DNA of 64,000 nucleotides from Comamonas sp. SCN 67-35 (GCA_001725255.1 MEFV01000002.1:62001-126000); one strand, 5' to 3'. Shown: positions 18,169 to 27,943, counted from the stretch's first letter. Program-made: numbers and translations. The notes: a model not told the origin generated them from the sequence alone.

Positions 18169-19836
18169 TTACTTCCCCTCGGCGATCCAGCGGGCGGCCA
18201 TCTCGGCCATCATCAGCGTCGGGCTGTTGGTGTTGCCGCTGGTGATCGTGGGCATGGCGCCCGCGTCGACCACCCGCAGGCCCTCGATGCCGCGCACGCG
18301 CAGGTGTGCATCGAGCACCGCCATCGGGTCGTCCGCCCGGCCCATGCGCGTCGTGCCGACGGGGTGAAAGATGGTGGTGGCGATGTCGCCGGCCAGGCGC
18401 GCGAGCTCTTCGTCGCTCTGGAACTGCACGCCCGGCTTGTATTCCTCTGGCCGGTAGCGCGCCAGCGCCGGTTGCGCTGCGATGTGACGCGTGACGCGCA
18501 GGCTGCTGGCGGCGATCAGGCGGTCTTCGGGCGTGGAGAGGTAGTTGGGCGCGATCGCCGGGGCGTCCTTGAAGTGGCGGCTCTTGATCTTCACGCTGCC
18601 GCGGCTCGTGGGCTGCAGGTTGCACACGCTGGCGGTGAACGCGGGAAAGTCGTGCAGCGGCTCGCCGAACGCATCGAGCGAGAGCGGCTGCACGTGAAAT
18701 TCGAGGTTGGGGCGTTCGCGCTGAGGGTCCGACCGGGTGAAGGCGCCGAGCTGCGAGGGCGCCATGCTCATCGGGCCGCTGCGGTTGAAGAGGTATTGCA
18801 GGCCGATCCACGCCTTGCCGAAGGGATCGTTGGCCAGGGTGTTGAGGGTCTTGACGCCCTGCACCTTGAAGACCGCGCGGATCTGCAGATGGTCCTGCAG
18901 GTTTTCGCCCACGCCGGGCAAATCGTGCACCACGGGGATGCCGTGCGCCTGCAGCAGCACGCCCGGGCCTATGCCCGAGAGCTGCAGCAGCTGCGGCGAA
19001 TTGATCGAACCCGCGCTCAGGATCACTTCGCGCACGGCGTGTACCGTCACCTCCTGGCCATCCCTGATCACCTGCACGCCGTCGCAGCGCTTGCGGCCGT
19101 CGGGCTGCAGGGTGGTGATGAGCTTTGTCGCCTGCGCGCCGGTCCAGATGGTGACGTTGGGCCGGCTTTCGCAGGTCGGGCGCAGGAAGGCCTTGGCCGT
19201 GTTCCAGCGCCAGCCGCGGCGCTGGTTCACCTCGAAGTAACCCACGCCCTCGTTGTTGCCTGTGTTGAAGTCGCGGGTCGCGGGAATGCCTGCCTGCACC
19301 GCGGCACGCGCGAACGCGTCCAGGATTTCCCAGCGCAGGCGCTGCTTCTCCACGCGCCATTCGCCGCTGCTGCCGGTGGAAAAATTGGCATGCAGCTGCT
19401 TGAAGGTGTCGTCGGCATCATCGGGCCGGTCCAGCCGCCAATGGTCTTCGTGGCGCTTGAAGGTGGCAAGCACGTTGTCCCAGCGCCAATCGTCCTCGCC
19501 CGTCACCTGGGCCCAGTGTTCATAGTCCTGCGCCTGCCCGCGCAAGTACAGCATGCCGTTGATGCTCGAACATCCGCCGAGCGTTCGTCCGCGTGGGTAG
19601 CGCAGCTGGCGCCCGTTCAGGCCCGCGTCGGGCTCGGTCTGGTAGAGCCAGTCGGTGCGCGGGTTGCCGATGCAGTAGAGGTAGCCGACGGGGATGTGAA
19701 TCCAGTGGTAGTTGTCTCGCGGGCCGGCTTCGAGCAGCAGCACGCGGCGATTCGGGTCCTGGCTGAGTCGATTGGCGAGCAGCGAGCCGGCCGTGCCGGC
19801 GCCGACGATGATGGTGTCAAAGGTGGTGTCGCTCAT
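18169..19836 (-). CDS. GMC-family FAD-dependent oxidoreductase (choline/alcohol dehydrogenase-like)
   Basis: 555 aa. The N-terminal ADP-binding fold is IIVGAGTAGSLLANRL followed by an acidic VLLLEAG strand end; GMC signature 1 lies around GRTLGGCSSINGMLYLRG (about residues 84-101) and signature 2 around GSINSPQLLQLSGIGP (about 275-290). The C-terminal GTTRMG and GNTNSPTLMMAEMAARWI match the catalytic-domain end. The family oxidises alcohols; the substrate is unknown. It stands alone, divergent from the MCE operon. Confidence 0.92.
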   Translation of the reverse strand: MSDTTFDTIIVGAGTAGSLLANRLSQDPNRRVLLLEAGPRDNYHWIHIPVGYLYCIGNPRTDWLYQTEPDAGLNGRQLRYPRGRTLGGCSSINGMLYLRGQAQDYEHWAQVTGEDDWRWDNVLATFKRHEDHWRLDRPDDADDTFKQLHANFSTGSSGEWRVEKQRLRWEILDAFARAAVQAGIPATRDFNTGNNEGVGYFEVNQRRGWRWNTAKAFLRPTCESRPNVTIWTGAQATKLITTLQPDGRKRCDGVQVIRDGQEVTVHAVREVILSAGSINSPQLLQLSGIGPGVLLQAHGIPVVHDLPGVGENLQDHLQIRAVFKVQGVKTLNTLANDPFGKAWIGLQYLFNRSGPMSMAPSQLGAFTRSDPQRERPNLEFHVQPLSLDAFGEPLHDFPAFTASVCNLQPTSRGSVKIKSRHFKDAPAIAPNYLSTPEDRLIAASSLRVTRHIAAQPALARYRPEEYKPGVQFQSDEELARLAGDIATTIFHPVGTTRMGRADDPMAVLDAHLRVRGIEGLRVVDAGAMPTITSGNTNSPTLMMAEMAARWIAEGK

Positions 19837-20022
19837 GGATTTTCATGCGGGTTCAGACTTCGGGCATTGTGCGACGCCGCCGGCCCCTTTGGCAAAACGC
19901 CTGTGGTGGCGTCGCGCCATGCGTGCGAGCAGGCCGCCGCATGCTCCATACTTGCGCCTGTCGCATGGCCCGCACGATCCGTGCGCGGCGTGTGTGTCGT
20001 TCGGGCCATTTCCAGGGGATTC

Positions 20023-21144
20023 ATGCAGATTTTCGCGCCACCCACGCTTGCGATCGAGCGCGCCGGCACACCGTGCGTGTGCCTGCGCGGCGATTGGGTG
20101 GCGGCGGCTCTGGCCGACCGGCCCACATGGCGCCATCTGGCCGCCCGTCTGAAGACGACGAGGGGCGCGCCATCGTGGGACCTGAGGGCGCTGGGACGCC
20201 TGGATCACGTGGGTGCGCAATTGCTCTGGCATCACTGGGGAGGGCGCTGGCCCGAGACCGTGCTGACCCATGAGAGCCAGCGCCAGCTGCTCGAGCGTGT
20301 GGCGCGGCTCACGCCGCAGCGCGTCGACGTCTCGCCCGGGCGCCGGGGCGAGGCCATCGATCACCTGGGGGCCAGGGTGCTCAGCGCGCTGCAGTTCCTG
20401 CGTCAGCTGGTGCAGGTGCTGGGCCAGCTGGCGCTGGACCTCGGGCGGCTGCTGCGCGCCCCCGGGCGCGGACCGTGGCGCGATATTTCCGGACATCTTT
20501 ATCAAATGGGCGCGATGGCGCTGCCCATCACCGCGCTCGTGGGATTCCTGATCGGCGTGGTGCTGGCCTATCTCATGAGCCTGCAGCTGCAGCGCTTTGG
20601 CGCCGAGACCTTCATCGTCAACATCCTGGGGATCTCGCTCATCCGTGAGCTTGGCCCCATGCTGGCCGCCATCCTCGTGGCGGGGCGCTCGGGCTCGGCG
20701 ATCACGGCGCAGATCGGGGTGATGCGCGTCACCGAAGAGCTCGATGCCATGCGCGTGATGGGCATCGCGCATGGCTACCGTCTGGTGCTGCCGCGCGCGA
20801 TCGCGCTGGGGCTGGCGATGCCGCTGGTTTCGGCCTGGACCACCGTGGCGGCGCTCGCGGGGGGCATCCTCGCGTCCGACGTCGTGATGCACATCACGCC
20901 GGGTTACTTCCTGCAGGCGCTGCCGCTGGTGGTGCAGGGGGTGACCTTGCTGCTGGCGACGGCCAAGTCCATCGTGTTCGGCGTGTTGATCGCGCTCATC
21001 GCCTGTGTCTGGGGCATGCGCGTGCAGCCCAATACGCAAAGCTTGGGCGAGGGAACCACGGCCTCCGTGGTGAGCGCGATCACGATGGTGATCCTGGTCG
21101 ATGCGCTGTTTGCCATCGTGTTCAAGAACGTGGGGTTTCAATGA
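20023..21144 (+). CDS. MlaE-family ABC transporter permease with N-terminal STAS-like extension
   Basis: 373 aa. About 110 N-terminal residues precede the permease and resemble a STAS-type domain (WDLRALGRLDHVGAQLLWHH), followed by the MlaE/YrbE permease core with five or so helices and the conserved IRELGPMLAAILVAGRSGSA and ELDAMRVMGI segments. This permease class moves phospholipids or other lipids between inner and outer membrane with an MCE protein. Start at 20023 follows the ribosome site aggggat; it is the first gene of a four-gene operon. Confidence 0.92.
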   Translation: MQIFAPPTLAIERAGTPCVCLRGDWVAAALADRPTWRHLAARLKTTRGAPSWDLRALGRLDHVGAQLLWHHWGGRWPETVLTHESQRQLLERVARLTPQRVDVSPGRRGEAIDHLGARVLSALQFLRQLVQVLGQLALDLGRLLRAPGRGPWRDISGHLYQMGAMALPITALVGFLIGVVLAYLMSLQLQRFGAETFIVNILGISLIRELGPMLAAILVAGRSGSAITAQIGVMRVTEELDAMRVMGIAHGYRLVLPRAIALGLAMPLVSAWTTVAALAGGILASDVVMHITPGYFLQALPLVVQGVTLLLATAKSIVFGVLIALIACVWGMRVQPNTQSLGEGTTASVVSAITMVILVDALFAIVFKNVGFQ

Positions 21145-21956
21145 GCGAGGCAGCGCCGGCCGTCCCCGCCGTCGTACGGATTGATGATCTGAGCACGGTC
21201 TTTGGCAAGGGCGCGCAGGCGTTCAGCGTGCACGAGCATCTGAACCTCACGGTCGCGCGCGGCGAGTTGCTTTCGCTCGTGGGCGGCTCGGGCACGGGCA
21301 AGACGGTGCTGCTGCGCCATATTCTCGGGCTCACGCAGCCCACCCGTGGCAGCATCACCGTGCTGGGGCGTCCCGCCCAGGAGCTGGGCGGCGACGGTGC
21401 GAGCTCCCGCGTGGGCATGCTGTTTCAGCACGGGGCGTTGTTCACCGCGTTCAATGTGCTCGACAACATCGCGTTCGCGCTCCATGAACTGCATACCGTC
21501 CCGCGGGCGCTGGCGCACGAGATCGCCATGGTCAAGCTCTGCATGGTGGGCCTCAAGCCCGAGCACGCGCGGCGCATGCCGGCCGATCTCTCGGGCGGCA
21601 TGGTCAAGCGCGTGGCGCTGGCGCGCGCGCTGGTGATGGATCCACCGCTGCTGCTGCTCGACGAGCCCACCGCGGGGCTGGACCCCAACGGCTCGGACGC
21701 TTTCTGCGACTTGCTGCGCGAGCTGCACGCCACGCTCGGCCTCACGGTGGTCATGGTCACGCATGACCTCGATACGCTGTACGCGCTCTCCACCAAGGTG
21801 GCGGTGCTGGCCGACAAACGCGTGATCGTGCATGCGCCGCCCGCGGAAGTGGCGCGCTTCGACCACCCCTTCATCGATCATTTCTTTCGCGGTCAGCGCG
21901 GCCTGCGTGCGCTGGCACCCGCACCGGCCGCCGCGCCGCCGGCCAAGGAGTCCTGA
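21141..21956 (+). CDS. MlaF-type ABC transporter ATP-binding protein
   Basis: 271-aa ATPase overlapping the permease gene by 4 bp. Walker A is GGSGTGKT near residue 50, signature LSGGM near 153, Walker B LLLLDEP near 171, and a switch His in VMVTHDL. The LSGGM form and the gene order place it in the MCE/Mla lipid-transport group. It energises the MlaE-like permease. Confidence 0.94.
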   Translation: MSEAAPAVPAVVRIDDLSTVFGKGAQAFSVHEHLNLTVARGELLSLVGGSGTGKTVLLRHILGLTQPTRGSITVLGRPAQELGGDGASSRVGMLFQHGALFTAFNVLDNIAFALHELHTVPRALAHEIAMVKLCMVGLKPEHARRMPADLSGGMVKRVALARALVMDPPLLLLDEPTAGLDPNGSDAFCDLLRELHATLGLTVVMVTHDLDTLYALSTKVAVLADKRVIVHAPPAEVARFDHPFIDHFFRGQRGLRALAPAPAAAPPAKES

Positions 21957-22948
21957 TGGAAAACAAAGCACATGCCCTGGCCGCCGGGCTGTTCATCCTT
22001 CTCGTCGGCGCCTTGCTGGCCGCGCTCGGCTACTGGATTTCGAGCGACGAGATCCCGCATACCACTTACGAGCTCACCACCACGGAGAACGTCAGCGGCC
22101 TGCAGCCGCAGGCGCCGGTGCGCTACAAGGGCGTGCCGGCCGGTCGGGTGCTGGCCATCGGCTTCGATCCCAAGGAGCCGGGGCGCGTGGTGATCCGCAT
22201 CGACGTGGACAGCAACGCGCCGATCAGCGCCACCACCTACGCCACGCTCGGTTATCAGGGCGTGACGGGTCTGGCGCACATCCTGCTGAGCGATGCCGAC
22301 AAGCCGCTGGCGAAGATGGCCCCGGGCAGCAGTGGCCTGCCGCGCATTCCGATGCAGGCCTCGCCGTTCAGCCAGCTCGCCGAGCAGGGGCCGCTGTTGC
22401 TGGCCAAGGTGCAGGAGGCGGCCGAGCGCGTGAACCGCCTGCTGGGCGACGAGAACCAGCAGCAGTTTTCCAGCCTGCTCAAGCGCCTGGGCGCCACGGC
22501 GCAGAGCATTGACCAGCTGGCGCTGAGCCTGAATCACACGGTCACCACGGGCGTCGATCCGGCGCTGGCGCAGCTGCCGCAGCTGCTGGAGGAGTCCCGG
22601 CGGACGCTGCAGGCGCTGCGCGCGGCGGGCGAGCGCACGGCGCAGGCGGCGCAGGAGGCTGGTGACGTGGCGCGCGCCCTGCGTGCACCCGATGGGCTGC
22701 TGCATGACCTGGGGCAGGGCACGCGCAGGCTCAGCGAAGTGGCCGATCGTTTCGGCCGCACCAGTCTGCCGCAACTCGACCGCGCGGCCGACGCCACCAC
22801 GCAGGCCGCTCGCGGCCTGGGACGCCTGGCTTCGGGCGTGAGCGAGAACCCGCAGGGTCTGCTCTATGGCGCGCCGCGCATTTCCCCGGGCCCGGGTGAG
22901 CCGGGCTTTGTCGTGCCCCCGGCGGGGCATTCAGGAGAACATCCATGA
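21956..22948 (+). CDS. MlaD/MCE-family periplasmic lipid-binding protein
   Basis: 330 aa: one N-terminal membrane anchor (about 7-27), an MCE domain (about 38-115, including YKGVPAGRVLAIGFDP), then a long helical region (about 140-300) rich in Ala, Gln and Leu. MCE proteins form hexameric rings that carry lipids across the periplasm; the extended helical tail could build a tunnel. Its start overlaps the ATPase stop by one base and its stop overlaps the next start. Confidence 0.92.
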   Translation: MENKAHALAAGLFILLVGALLAALGYWISSDEIPHTTYELTTTENVSGLQPQAPVRYKGVPAGRVLAIGFDPKEPGRVVIRIDVDSNAPISATTYATLGYQGVTGLAHILLSDADKPLAKMAPGSSGLPRIPMQASPFSQLAEQGPLLLAKVQEAAERVNRLLGDENQQQFSSLLKRLGATAQSIDQLALSLNHTVTTGVDPALAQLPQLLEESRRTLQALRAAGERTAQAAQEAGDVARALRAPDGLLHDLGQGTRRLSEVADRFGRTSLPQLDRAADATTQAARGLGRLASGVSENPQGLLYGAPRISPGPGEPGFVVPPAGHSGEHP

Positions 22949-23601
22949 AAAGCATCGCTGCTCGCGCCCTGTGCACAAGGGAAAAATGGTTTTTTGGTTT
23001 GATATTGGCGGGGGGCTTGGCGGCCTGTTCCTCGCTGCCCCAGCCGCCGGTGCGGGCGCGGGTGTACGACTTCGGTCCGGGTCGCACGGCCGCCGCCGCG
23101 GCGCAAGGCACGCTGCCCGCCATCATCCTGGGCGAGGTGCGGGTCAGCGGCCAGCCCGAAGCCGAGACCGCGCTCAACTATCGGCTGGCCTACGCCAATG
23201 CGCAGCAGCTGCACCCCTATCGCGATGCGCGCTGGAGCCAGAGCCCGTCGGCCCTGCTGGCGCAGGCGTTGCGGGCGCGGCTGGGCGAAGAGCGCCCGGT
23301 GCTGCCCGCCACGGCATTGGGACAGAGCCTGGCCGGTGATGCGCTGCCCGACGTGCTGCGGGTGGAGCTGGAGGAATTCAGCCAGGTCTTCAGCACACCC
23401 GAGGCCAGCCATGCGCTCGTGCGCCTGCGCGCCTCGCTCTCGCGCGTCACGCGCACGGGAGAGCAATGGCGTGCGCAGCGCCTCTTCATCGTCCAGCGCC
23501 CTGCCGCCACGCCGGACGCCGCCGGAGGCGCGCAGGCCCTGGCCGACGCGGCCGCGCAGGCCGCCGATGACGTGGCGCGTTGGCTGGAGAGTTTGCCGTG
23601 A
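22945..23601 (+). CDS. ABC-transport auxiliary lipoprotein (PqiC-like)
   Basis: 218-aa outer-membrane lipoprotein candidate with a lipobox LAAC (Cys28) after a hydrophobic segment, then the ABC_trans_aux domain pattern (YDFGPG, LNYRLAYANAQQLHPYRDARW). Such lipoproteins serve as outer-membrane partners of MCE systems. Fourth and last gene of the operon, overlapping mlaD-type gene by ATGA (22945-22948). Confidence 0.88.
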   Translation: MKSIAARALCTREKWFFGLILAGGLAACSSLPQPPVRARVYDFGPGRTAAAAAQGTLPAIILGEVRVSGQPEAETALNYRLAYANAQQLHPYRDARWSQSPSALLAQALRARLGEERPVLPATALGQSLAGDALPDVLRVELEEFSQVFSTPEASHALVRLRASLSRVTRTGEQWRAQRLFIVQRPAATPDAAGGAQALADAAAQAADDVARWLESLP

Positions 23602-23604
23602 ACC

Positions 23605-24240
23605 TCAGCCGCGCAGCGTCGGAAACAGACCCCCGAGCCCGTTGGCCATGACCTCGACGGCCAGCGCCGCGAGGATCAGGCCCATGAGGCGGGTCATCAC
23701 GTTGATGCCGGTACGCCCGAGGATGCGCGAGATCGGATCGGCGAGCGAGAAGCACAGCGCGGTCGCGCCCGCGACCACCACGCCGTAGCCCACCAGCGCC
23801 AGATGCTGCCAGACATTGCTGGCCCGGTCGGCGTAGATCACCACGGTGGACATCGCCGCCGGCCCCGTGAGCAGCGGGATCGTGAGCGGCACCACGGCGA
23901 TGCTGTCGCCCTGCGCGGCCTTGTCCGCCGCGTCTTCGAGCTCCTGCGTGTGCGGCTTGGCCTCGGCCGGGTGGGCGTTGAGCATGTTCAGCGCGCTGAT
24001 GAGCAGCAGCATGCCGCCGCCCACCTGAAAGCTCGCCAGCGAAATGTTGAAAAACGCCAGGATCTGCAGGCCCACGAGCGCGCAGGCTGCGATCACGCAG
24101 AACGCAGTGAAGGCCGCCACCTGCACCGTGCGCCTCTTCTGCATGGCATTGAAGCCCTCGGTGTAGTGGATGAAGAAGGGCACCACCGCGAGGGGATTGA
24201 CGATGGCGAGCAGCGCGATCAGAGGTTTGAGGAATTCCAT
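23605..24240 (-). CDS. MarC-family integral membrane protein
   Basis: 211 aa with six predicted membrane helices and the family motifs AIVNPLAVVPFF at the N-terminus and PLTIPLLTGPAAMSTVV near residue 115. The transport substrate of this family is not established. Start at 24240 gives the standard N-terminus; an upstream extension is not supported. Convergent with the MCE operon, 3 bp apart. Confidence 0.9.
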   Translation of the reverse strand: MEFLKPLIALLAIVNPLAVVPFFIHYTEGFNAMQKRRTVQVAAFTAFCVIAACALVGLQILAFFNISLASFQVGGGMLLLISALNMLNAHPAEAKPHTQELEDAADKAAQGDSIAVVPLTIPLLTGPAAMSTVVIYADRASNVWQHLALVGYGVVVAGATALCFSLADPISRILGRTGINVMTRLMGLILAALAVEVMANGLGGLFPTLRG

Positions 24241-24333
24241 GGGCGGTTTCCGGGGGGCAGGGGGCGCTCGCCATGCGATGGTGTACAACGCGGGGACGTG
24301 CACAGGGGCATTGTCTCGAAAAAGGAGGGTCAC

Positions 24334-25035
24334 ATGGGACGATGGGTCACGCTCAAGAGCGCCGACGGATTTGAATTTCCGGCCTGGCAGGCCGCGCCGG
24401 ATGCCGCGCCGCGCGCCGCCATCGTGGTGCTGCAGGAAATCTTCGGGGTCAACGCGCACATCCGCGCCGTCGTTGACCGGCTCGCCGCGCGCGGCTGGTG
24501 GGCCATCGCGCCCGCCACCTTCGAGCGCGTGCGCCCGGGTGTCGATCTGGGCTATGGCGCCTCGGACATCGGCGTGGGCGTGGCGCTGAAAGCGCAGGTC
24601 GAGGGCCTGCCCGCCCCGGGCGTGATGGCCGACATCCAGGCCGCGATCGACCACGGCGCGCACGCCAGCGGCGGCAAAGTGGGGCTCACCGGCTTCTGCT
24701 GGGGTGGTTTGCTCGCCTGGCGCGCGGCGGCGCTGTGCACGGGGCTCTCAGCCGTCGTGCCCTACTACGGCGGCGGCATGACGAGCGAGGCGGAGATCGC
24801 GCGCCAGCCGCGCGTGCCGGTGCTCGCGCATTTCGGCCGCCGGGACAGGAACATCCCCGTGAGCGGCGTGCAGGCCCTCTCGGCGGCGCATCCCGAGGTC
24901 GAGGTGCATTTGTACGACGCGGAGCACGGCTTCAACTGCGACCTGCGCGCAAGCTACGACGAAGCCGCCGCCATGCTCGCGCGCGACCGCACCCTGGCGT
25001 TTTTCGACCGGCATCTGGGGTCGATGACGGGTTGA
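24334..25035 (+). CDS. Dienelactone hydrolase family protein
   Basis: 233-aa alpha/beta hydrolase preceded by a strong ribosome site (aaaggagg). The Cys-Asp-His triad of dienelactone hydrolase is present: C122 in GFCWGG, D171 in FGRRDRNIP and H198 in DAEHGFNCD, at nearly the textbook spacing. The family hydrolyses dienelactone in chlorocatechol breakdown, but many members act on other esters, and no catabolic neighbours support a specific role here. Confidence 0.9.
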   Translation: MGRWVTLKSADGFEFPAWQAAPDAAPRAAIVVLQEIFGVNAHIRAVVDRLAARGWWAIAPATFERVRPGVDLGYGASDIGVGVALKAQVEGLPAPGVMADIQAAIDHGAHASGGKVGLTGFCWGGLLAWRAAALCTGLSAVVPYYGGGMTSEAEIARQPRVPVLAHFGRRDRNIPVSGVQALSAAHPEVEVHLYDAEHGFNCDLRASYDEAAAMLARDRTLAFFDRHLGSMTG

Positions 25036-25052
25036 GCTGGCGTGCCTGAGGG

Positions 25053-26618
25053 TCAGTGTGCGCCCGCCGCCGCCTGCGAGGCGCCCGCGCCGCGGTGGGG
25101 CGCATCGGCAAGCCAGACCAGCGGCACCAGCAAGAGAAACAGCAGCGCCGAGACCCAGTTCACGTCGTTGGCGGCGAGCGTGAAGGCCTGCTGCGTCACC
25201 AGCCGCTCCAGCTGCGCCAGCGCCTGATCGGGCGTGAGGCCCAGCGCGTGCATGGTCTGCAGCGCCTGGTTCAGCGGCTCGCTGCCCGCGTGCAGGTGCT
25301 CGATCAGGTTGGCGTGCGCGAGCGTGGCGCGCCGCTCCCAGATCGTGGTGGTGACCGAGGTGCCGACGGCGCCCGCCGTGATGCGCACGAAATTCGTCAG
25401 GCCCGACGCGGCGGGGATGCGCGCCGCCGGAATCTCCGACAGCGTGAGCGTGACCAGCGGCACGAAGAAGAAGGCCACGGCCGCGCCCTGCACGATGGTG
25501 GGGATCATCACCGTGGTGAAGTCCGCCGTCGTGGCGAACTGCGAGCGCAGCCACAGCACCAGCGCAAAGACGAAGAAGGCCACCGTGGCGTAGCGGCGCG
25601 GATCGACCCGGCCGATGCTCTTGCCCACGATGGGCGAGAGGATCATGGCGAGAAAGCCCACCGGCGCCATGAGCTCGCCCGCCGCCGTGGCGGTGTAGCC
25701 CATGTACTGCTGCAGCCACAGCGGCAGCAGCACCACGTTGCCGAAGAAGATGCCGTAACCCACGGCGGTGGCGATGGTGCCGGCCCAGAAATTGCGGATC
25801 CTGAACAGCGAGAGATCGACGATGGGGTGTTCCTCGCCCAGCTCCCAGATCACGAAGGCGACGAGTCCGAAGGCCGCGGCGACGGCGAAGCCGATGACCA
25901 TGGACGAGGAAAACCAGTCGTGTTCCTTGCCGATGTCGAGCATGATCTGCAGGCTGCCCACGCCGATGATCATCAGCGCCAGGCCCATGGCGTCGATGGG
26001 GAGTTTTCTCGTGGCGGTTTCGCGCTCGGCGTAGATGGCCAGGGTGCCGATGGCGGCGACGATGCCCACGGGGATGTTGATGTAGAAGATCCAGGGCCAG
26101 CTGATGTTGTCGGTGATCCAGCCGCCCAGCAGCGGCCCCATGACGGGCGCGATCAGCGTGGTCATGGACCACATCGCCATCGCCAGCCCGGCGAGCACTC
26201 TGGGGTAGCTCGACAGCAGCAGCGCCTGCGACAGCGGAATCATCGGCCCGGCGACGAAGCCCTGCAGCACGCGTGCGGCGATCAGCAGCGGCATGCTGGG
26301 CGCGAGGCCGCAGAGAAACGAGGCACAGACGAACAGCAGCACGCTGAGCACGAACAGGCGCACCTGACCGAAGCGCTGCGCCAGCCACCCGGTGAGCGGC
26401 ACCGAGATCGCATTGGCCACGGCGAAGCTGGTGATGACCCAGGTGCCCTGGTTGGGACTCACGCCCAGGTCGCCCGCGATGGCGGGCAGCGACACGTTGG
26501 CGATCGACGTGTCCAGCACGTTCATGAAGGTCGCGGCCGAGAGCGCGAGCGTGCCCCAGGCGCGCGCCGAGCCCGAAAGCGGCGCGATTTCCGATCCGGC
26601 GGGAGTGGTCGTGGCCAT
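25053..26618 (-). CDS. emrB: DHA2-family multidrug efflux MFS transporter (EmrB type)
   Basis: 521 aa with about 14 membrane helices. Typical features are FMNVLDTSIANVSLPAIAGD in the first helix, GWLAQRFGQVRLFV in the loop 2-3 region, and the DHA2 motif around RVLQGFVAGPMIPLSQALL. It should pair with the EmrA-type adaptor encoded upstream to expel hydrophobic drugs across both membranes with an outer-membrane channel not encoded here. Start at 26618 chosen over a long Arg-rich upstream extension that has no family support. Confidence 0.92.
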   Translation of the reverse strand: MATTTPAGSEIAPLSGSARAWGTLALSAATFMNVLDTSIANVSLPAIAGDLGVSPNQGTWVITSFAVANAISVPLTGWLAQRFGQVRLFVLSVLLFVCASFLCGLAPSMPLLIAARVLQGFVAGPMIPLSQALLLSSYPRVLAGLAMAMWSMTTLIAPVMGPLLGGWITDNISWPWIFYINIPVGIVAAIGTLAIYAERETATRKLPIDAMGLALMIIGVGSLQIMLDIGKEHDWFSSSMVIGFAVAAAFGLVAFVIWELGEEHPIVDLSLFRIRNFWAGTIATAVGYGIFFGNVVLLPLWLQQYMGYTATAAGELMAPVGFLAMILSPIVGKSIGRVDPRRYATVAFFVFALVLWLRSQFATTADFTTVMIPTIVQGAAVAFFFVPLVTLTLSEIPAARIPAASGLTNFVRITAGAVGTSVTTTIWERRATLAHANLIEHLHAGSEPLNQALQTMHALGLTPDQALAQLERLVTQQAFTLAANDVNWVSALLFLLLVPLVWLADAPHRGAGASQAAAGAH

Positions 26619-26640
26619 GGGCCGGGCTCCGGATCCGGGC

Positions 26641-27894
26641 TCAGTGGCCGCCGAGATTGGCGGCGATGATGCGCGCGATCTCGGCGTCGGCGTCACCCTC
26701 CTGCGCGGCGAACACCGTGGTCTGCGCCAGCGGTTCGGCGCGCGGCGCGGTCGCGAGCGCCGAGCCGCTCTGTTCGCGCGTGTCCACACTCACGAGCATG
26801 GACAGGCCCAGGCGCAGCGGGTGCTGGGCCAGCGGCTCGGGGTCGAGCGCGATGCGCACCGGGATGCGCTGCACCACCTTGATCCAGTTGCCGGTGGCGT
26901 TTTGCGGCGGCAGCAGCGCGAACGCCGCGCCCGTGCCCACGCCCAGCCCGGCGACGTGGCCGCTGTAGCGCACGCTGGTGCCATACAGGTCGGCGGTGAG
27001 CGTGGCGCGCTGGCCGATGCGCAGGTGGCTGAGCTGCGTTTCCTTGAAGTTGGCGTCCACCCACACGCCATGCAGCGGCACCACGGCCATGAGCGGCGTG
27101 CCCGCGGCCACGCGCTGGCCCAGCTGCACGCTGCGCCGCGCGATGAAGCCGTCGACCGGCGCGGGCAGCTCGGTGCGGTGCGCGGCCAGCCACGCCGAGC
27201 GCAGCTGGGCGGCCGCGGCCTTCACGCTCGGGTGCTCGGCGATCTTCACGCCCTGCGTCAGCGCCTGATTGCTCGCGAGCTGCTCATGCGCCGCGGCCAC
27301 GCCCGCGCGCGCGGCTTCCTCGCCCGCGCGGGCGGCGGCCAGCTGCGTGCGCGCCGCGGTCTGGGCGCTTTCGGCGTGCTTGAGCTCCTCGGCCGAGACC
27401 GCCCCGCGCGCACCCAGTTGCAGGCGCCGCTGCACGTCCTGCTCGGCGCGCTGCAGCTCGCTTTGCGCCGCGGCCTGCGCGGCCCGGGCCTTGGCGATGT
27501 CGGTCTCGCGCAGCTTGATCTGCGCCGTGAGCGTGGCGTTGTTGGCGTAGAGCTGGCGCACCTGGCGCACGGTCTGCGCGAGGCCCGCCTCGGCCTGTTT
27601 GAGCGCGACCTGCGTGTCCGCCGGGTCCAGCCTGACCAGAGGTGCGCCCGCGCGCACGAAGTCGTTGTCGTCCGCGAGGATCGCCATCACCGTGCCCCCG
27701 ACCTGCGGCGTGATCTGGATGATGTTGCCCTGCACGTAGGCGTTGTCGGTGTCTTCCTGATGGCTCGCGACGAGTACGTCGTAGGCGCCCCAGACGGCCG
27801 CGCCCACGAGCGCGATGAGCACCAGCACGGCCAGGCGCTTGCGCCGACTGGCTCTGGCCTGCGAGACGGGGGTGGAGGATTGCGGTTCGGTCAT
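26641..27894 (-). CDS. emrA: EmrA-type membrane fusion protein (HlyD family)
   Basis: 417 aa with one N-terminal membrane helix (about 20-40), a biotinyl-lipoyl half (DNAYVQGNIIQITPQVGGTV), a long alpha-helical hairpin (about 100-210), the second lipoyl half (PVDGFIARRSVQLGQRV) and a beta-barrel domain. It bridges EmrB to the outer membrane. Second gene of the marR-emrA-emrB operon, 22 bp before emrB. Confidence 0.92.
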   Translation of the reverse strand: MTEPQSSTPVSQARASRRKRLAVLVLIALVGAAVWGAYDVLVASHQEDTDNAYVQGNIIQITPQVGGTVMAILADDNDFVRAGAPLVRLDPADTQVALKQAEAGLAQTVRQVRQLYANNATLTAQIKLRETDIAKARAAQAAAQSELQRAEQDVQRRLQLGARGAVSAEELKHAESAQTAARTQLAAARAGEEAARAGVAAAHEQLASNQALTQGVKIAEHPSVKAAAAQLRSAWLAAHRTELPAPVDGFIARRSVQLGQRVAAGTPLMAVVPLHGVWVDANFKETQLSHLRIGQRATLTADLYGTSVRYSGHVAGLGVGTGAAFALLPPQNATGNWIKVVQRIPVRIALDPEPLAQHPLRLGLSMLVSVDTREQSGSALATAPRAEPLAQTTVFAAQEGDADAEIARIIAANLGGH

Positions 27895-27924
27895 GGTGGA
27901 TACGACAGGAGTGCGGTGCGGGTG

Positions 27925-27943
27925 TCTCCCCCGTGGGGGAGCG
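27925..27943. other. GC-rich stem-loop in the marR-emrA gap
   Basis: CTCCCCC and GGGGGAG flank a short GTG-type loop in the leader just upstream of emrA. No T-tract follows on either strand, so a terminator is unlikely; it may affect mRNA stability or emrA translation. Confidence 0.35.

Noticed and set aside
18304..21144. Long 946-codon open frame across the GMC gene and the MlaE-type gene
   Set aside because: Only the part from 20023 encodes a recognisable protein; the rest is antisense to the GMC oxidoreductase, and such long shadow frames are expected in very GC-rich DNA.
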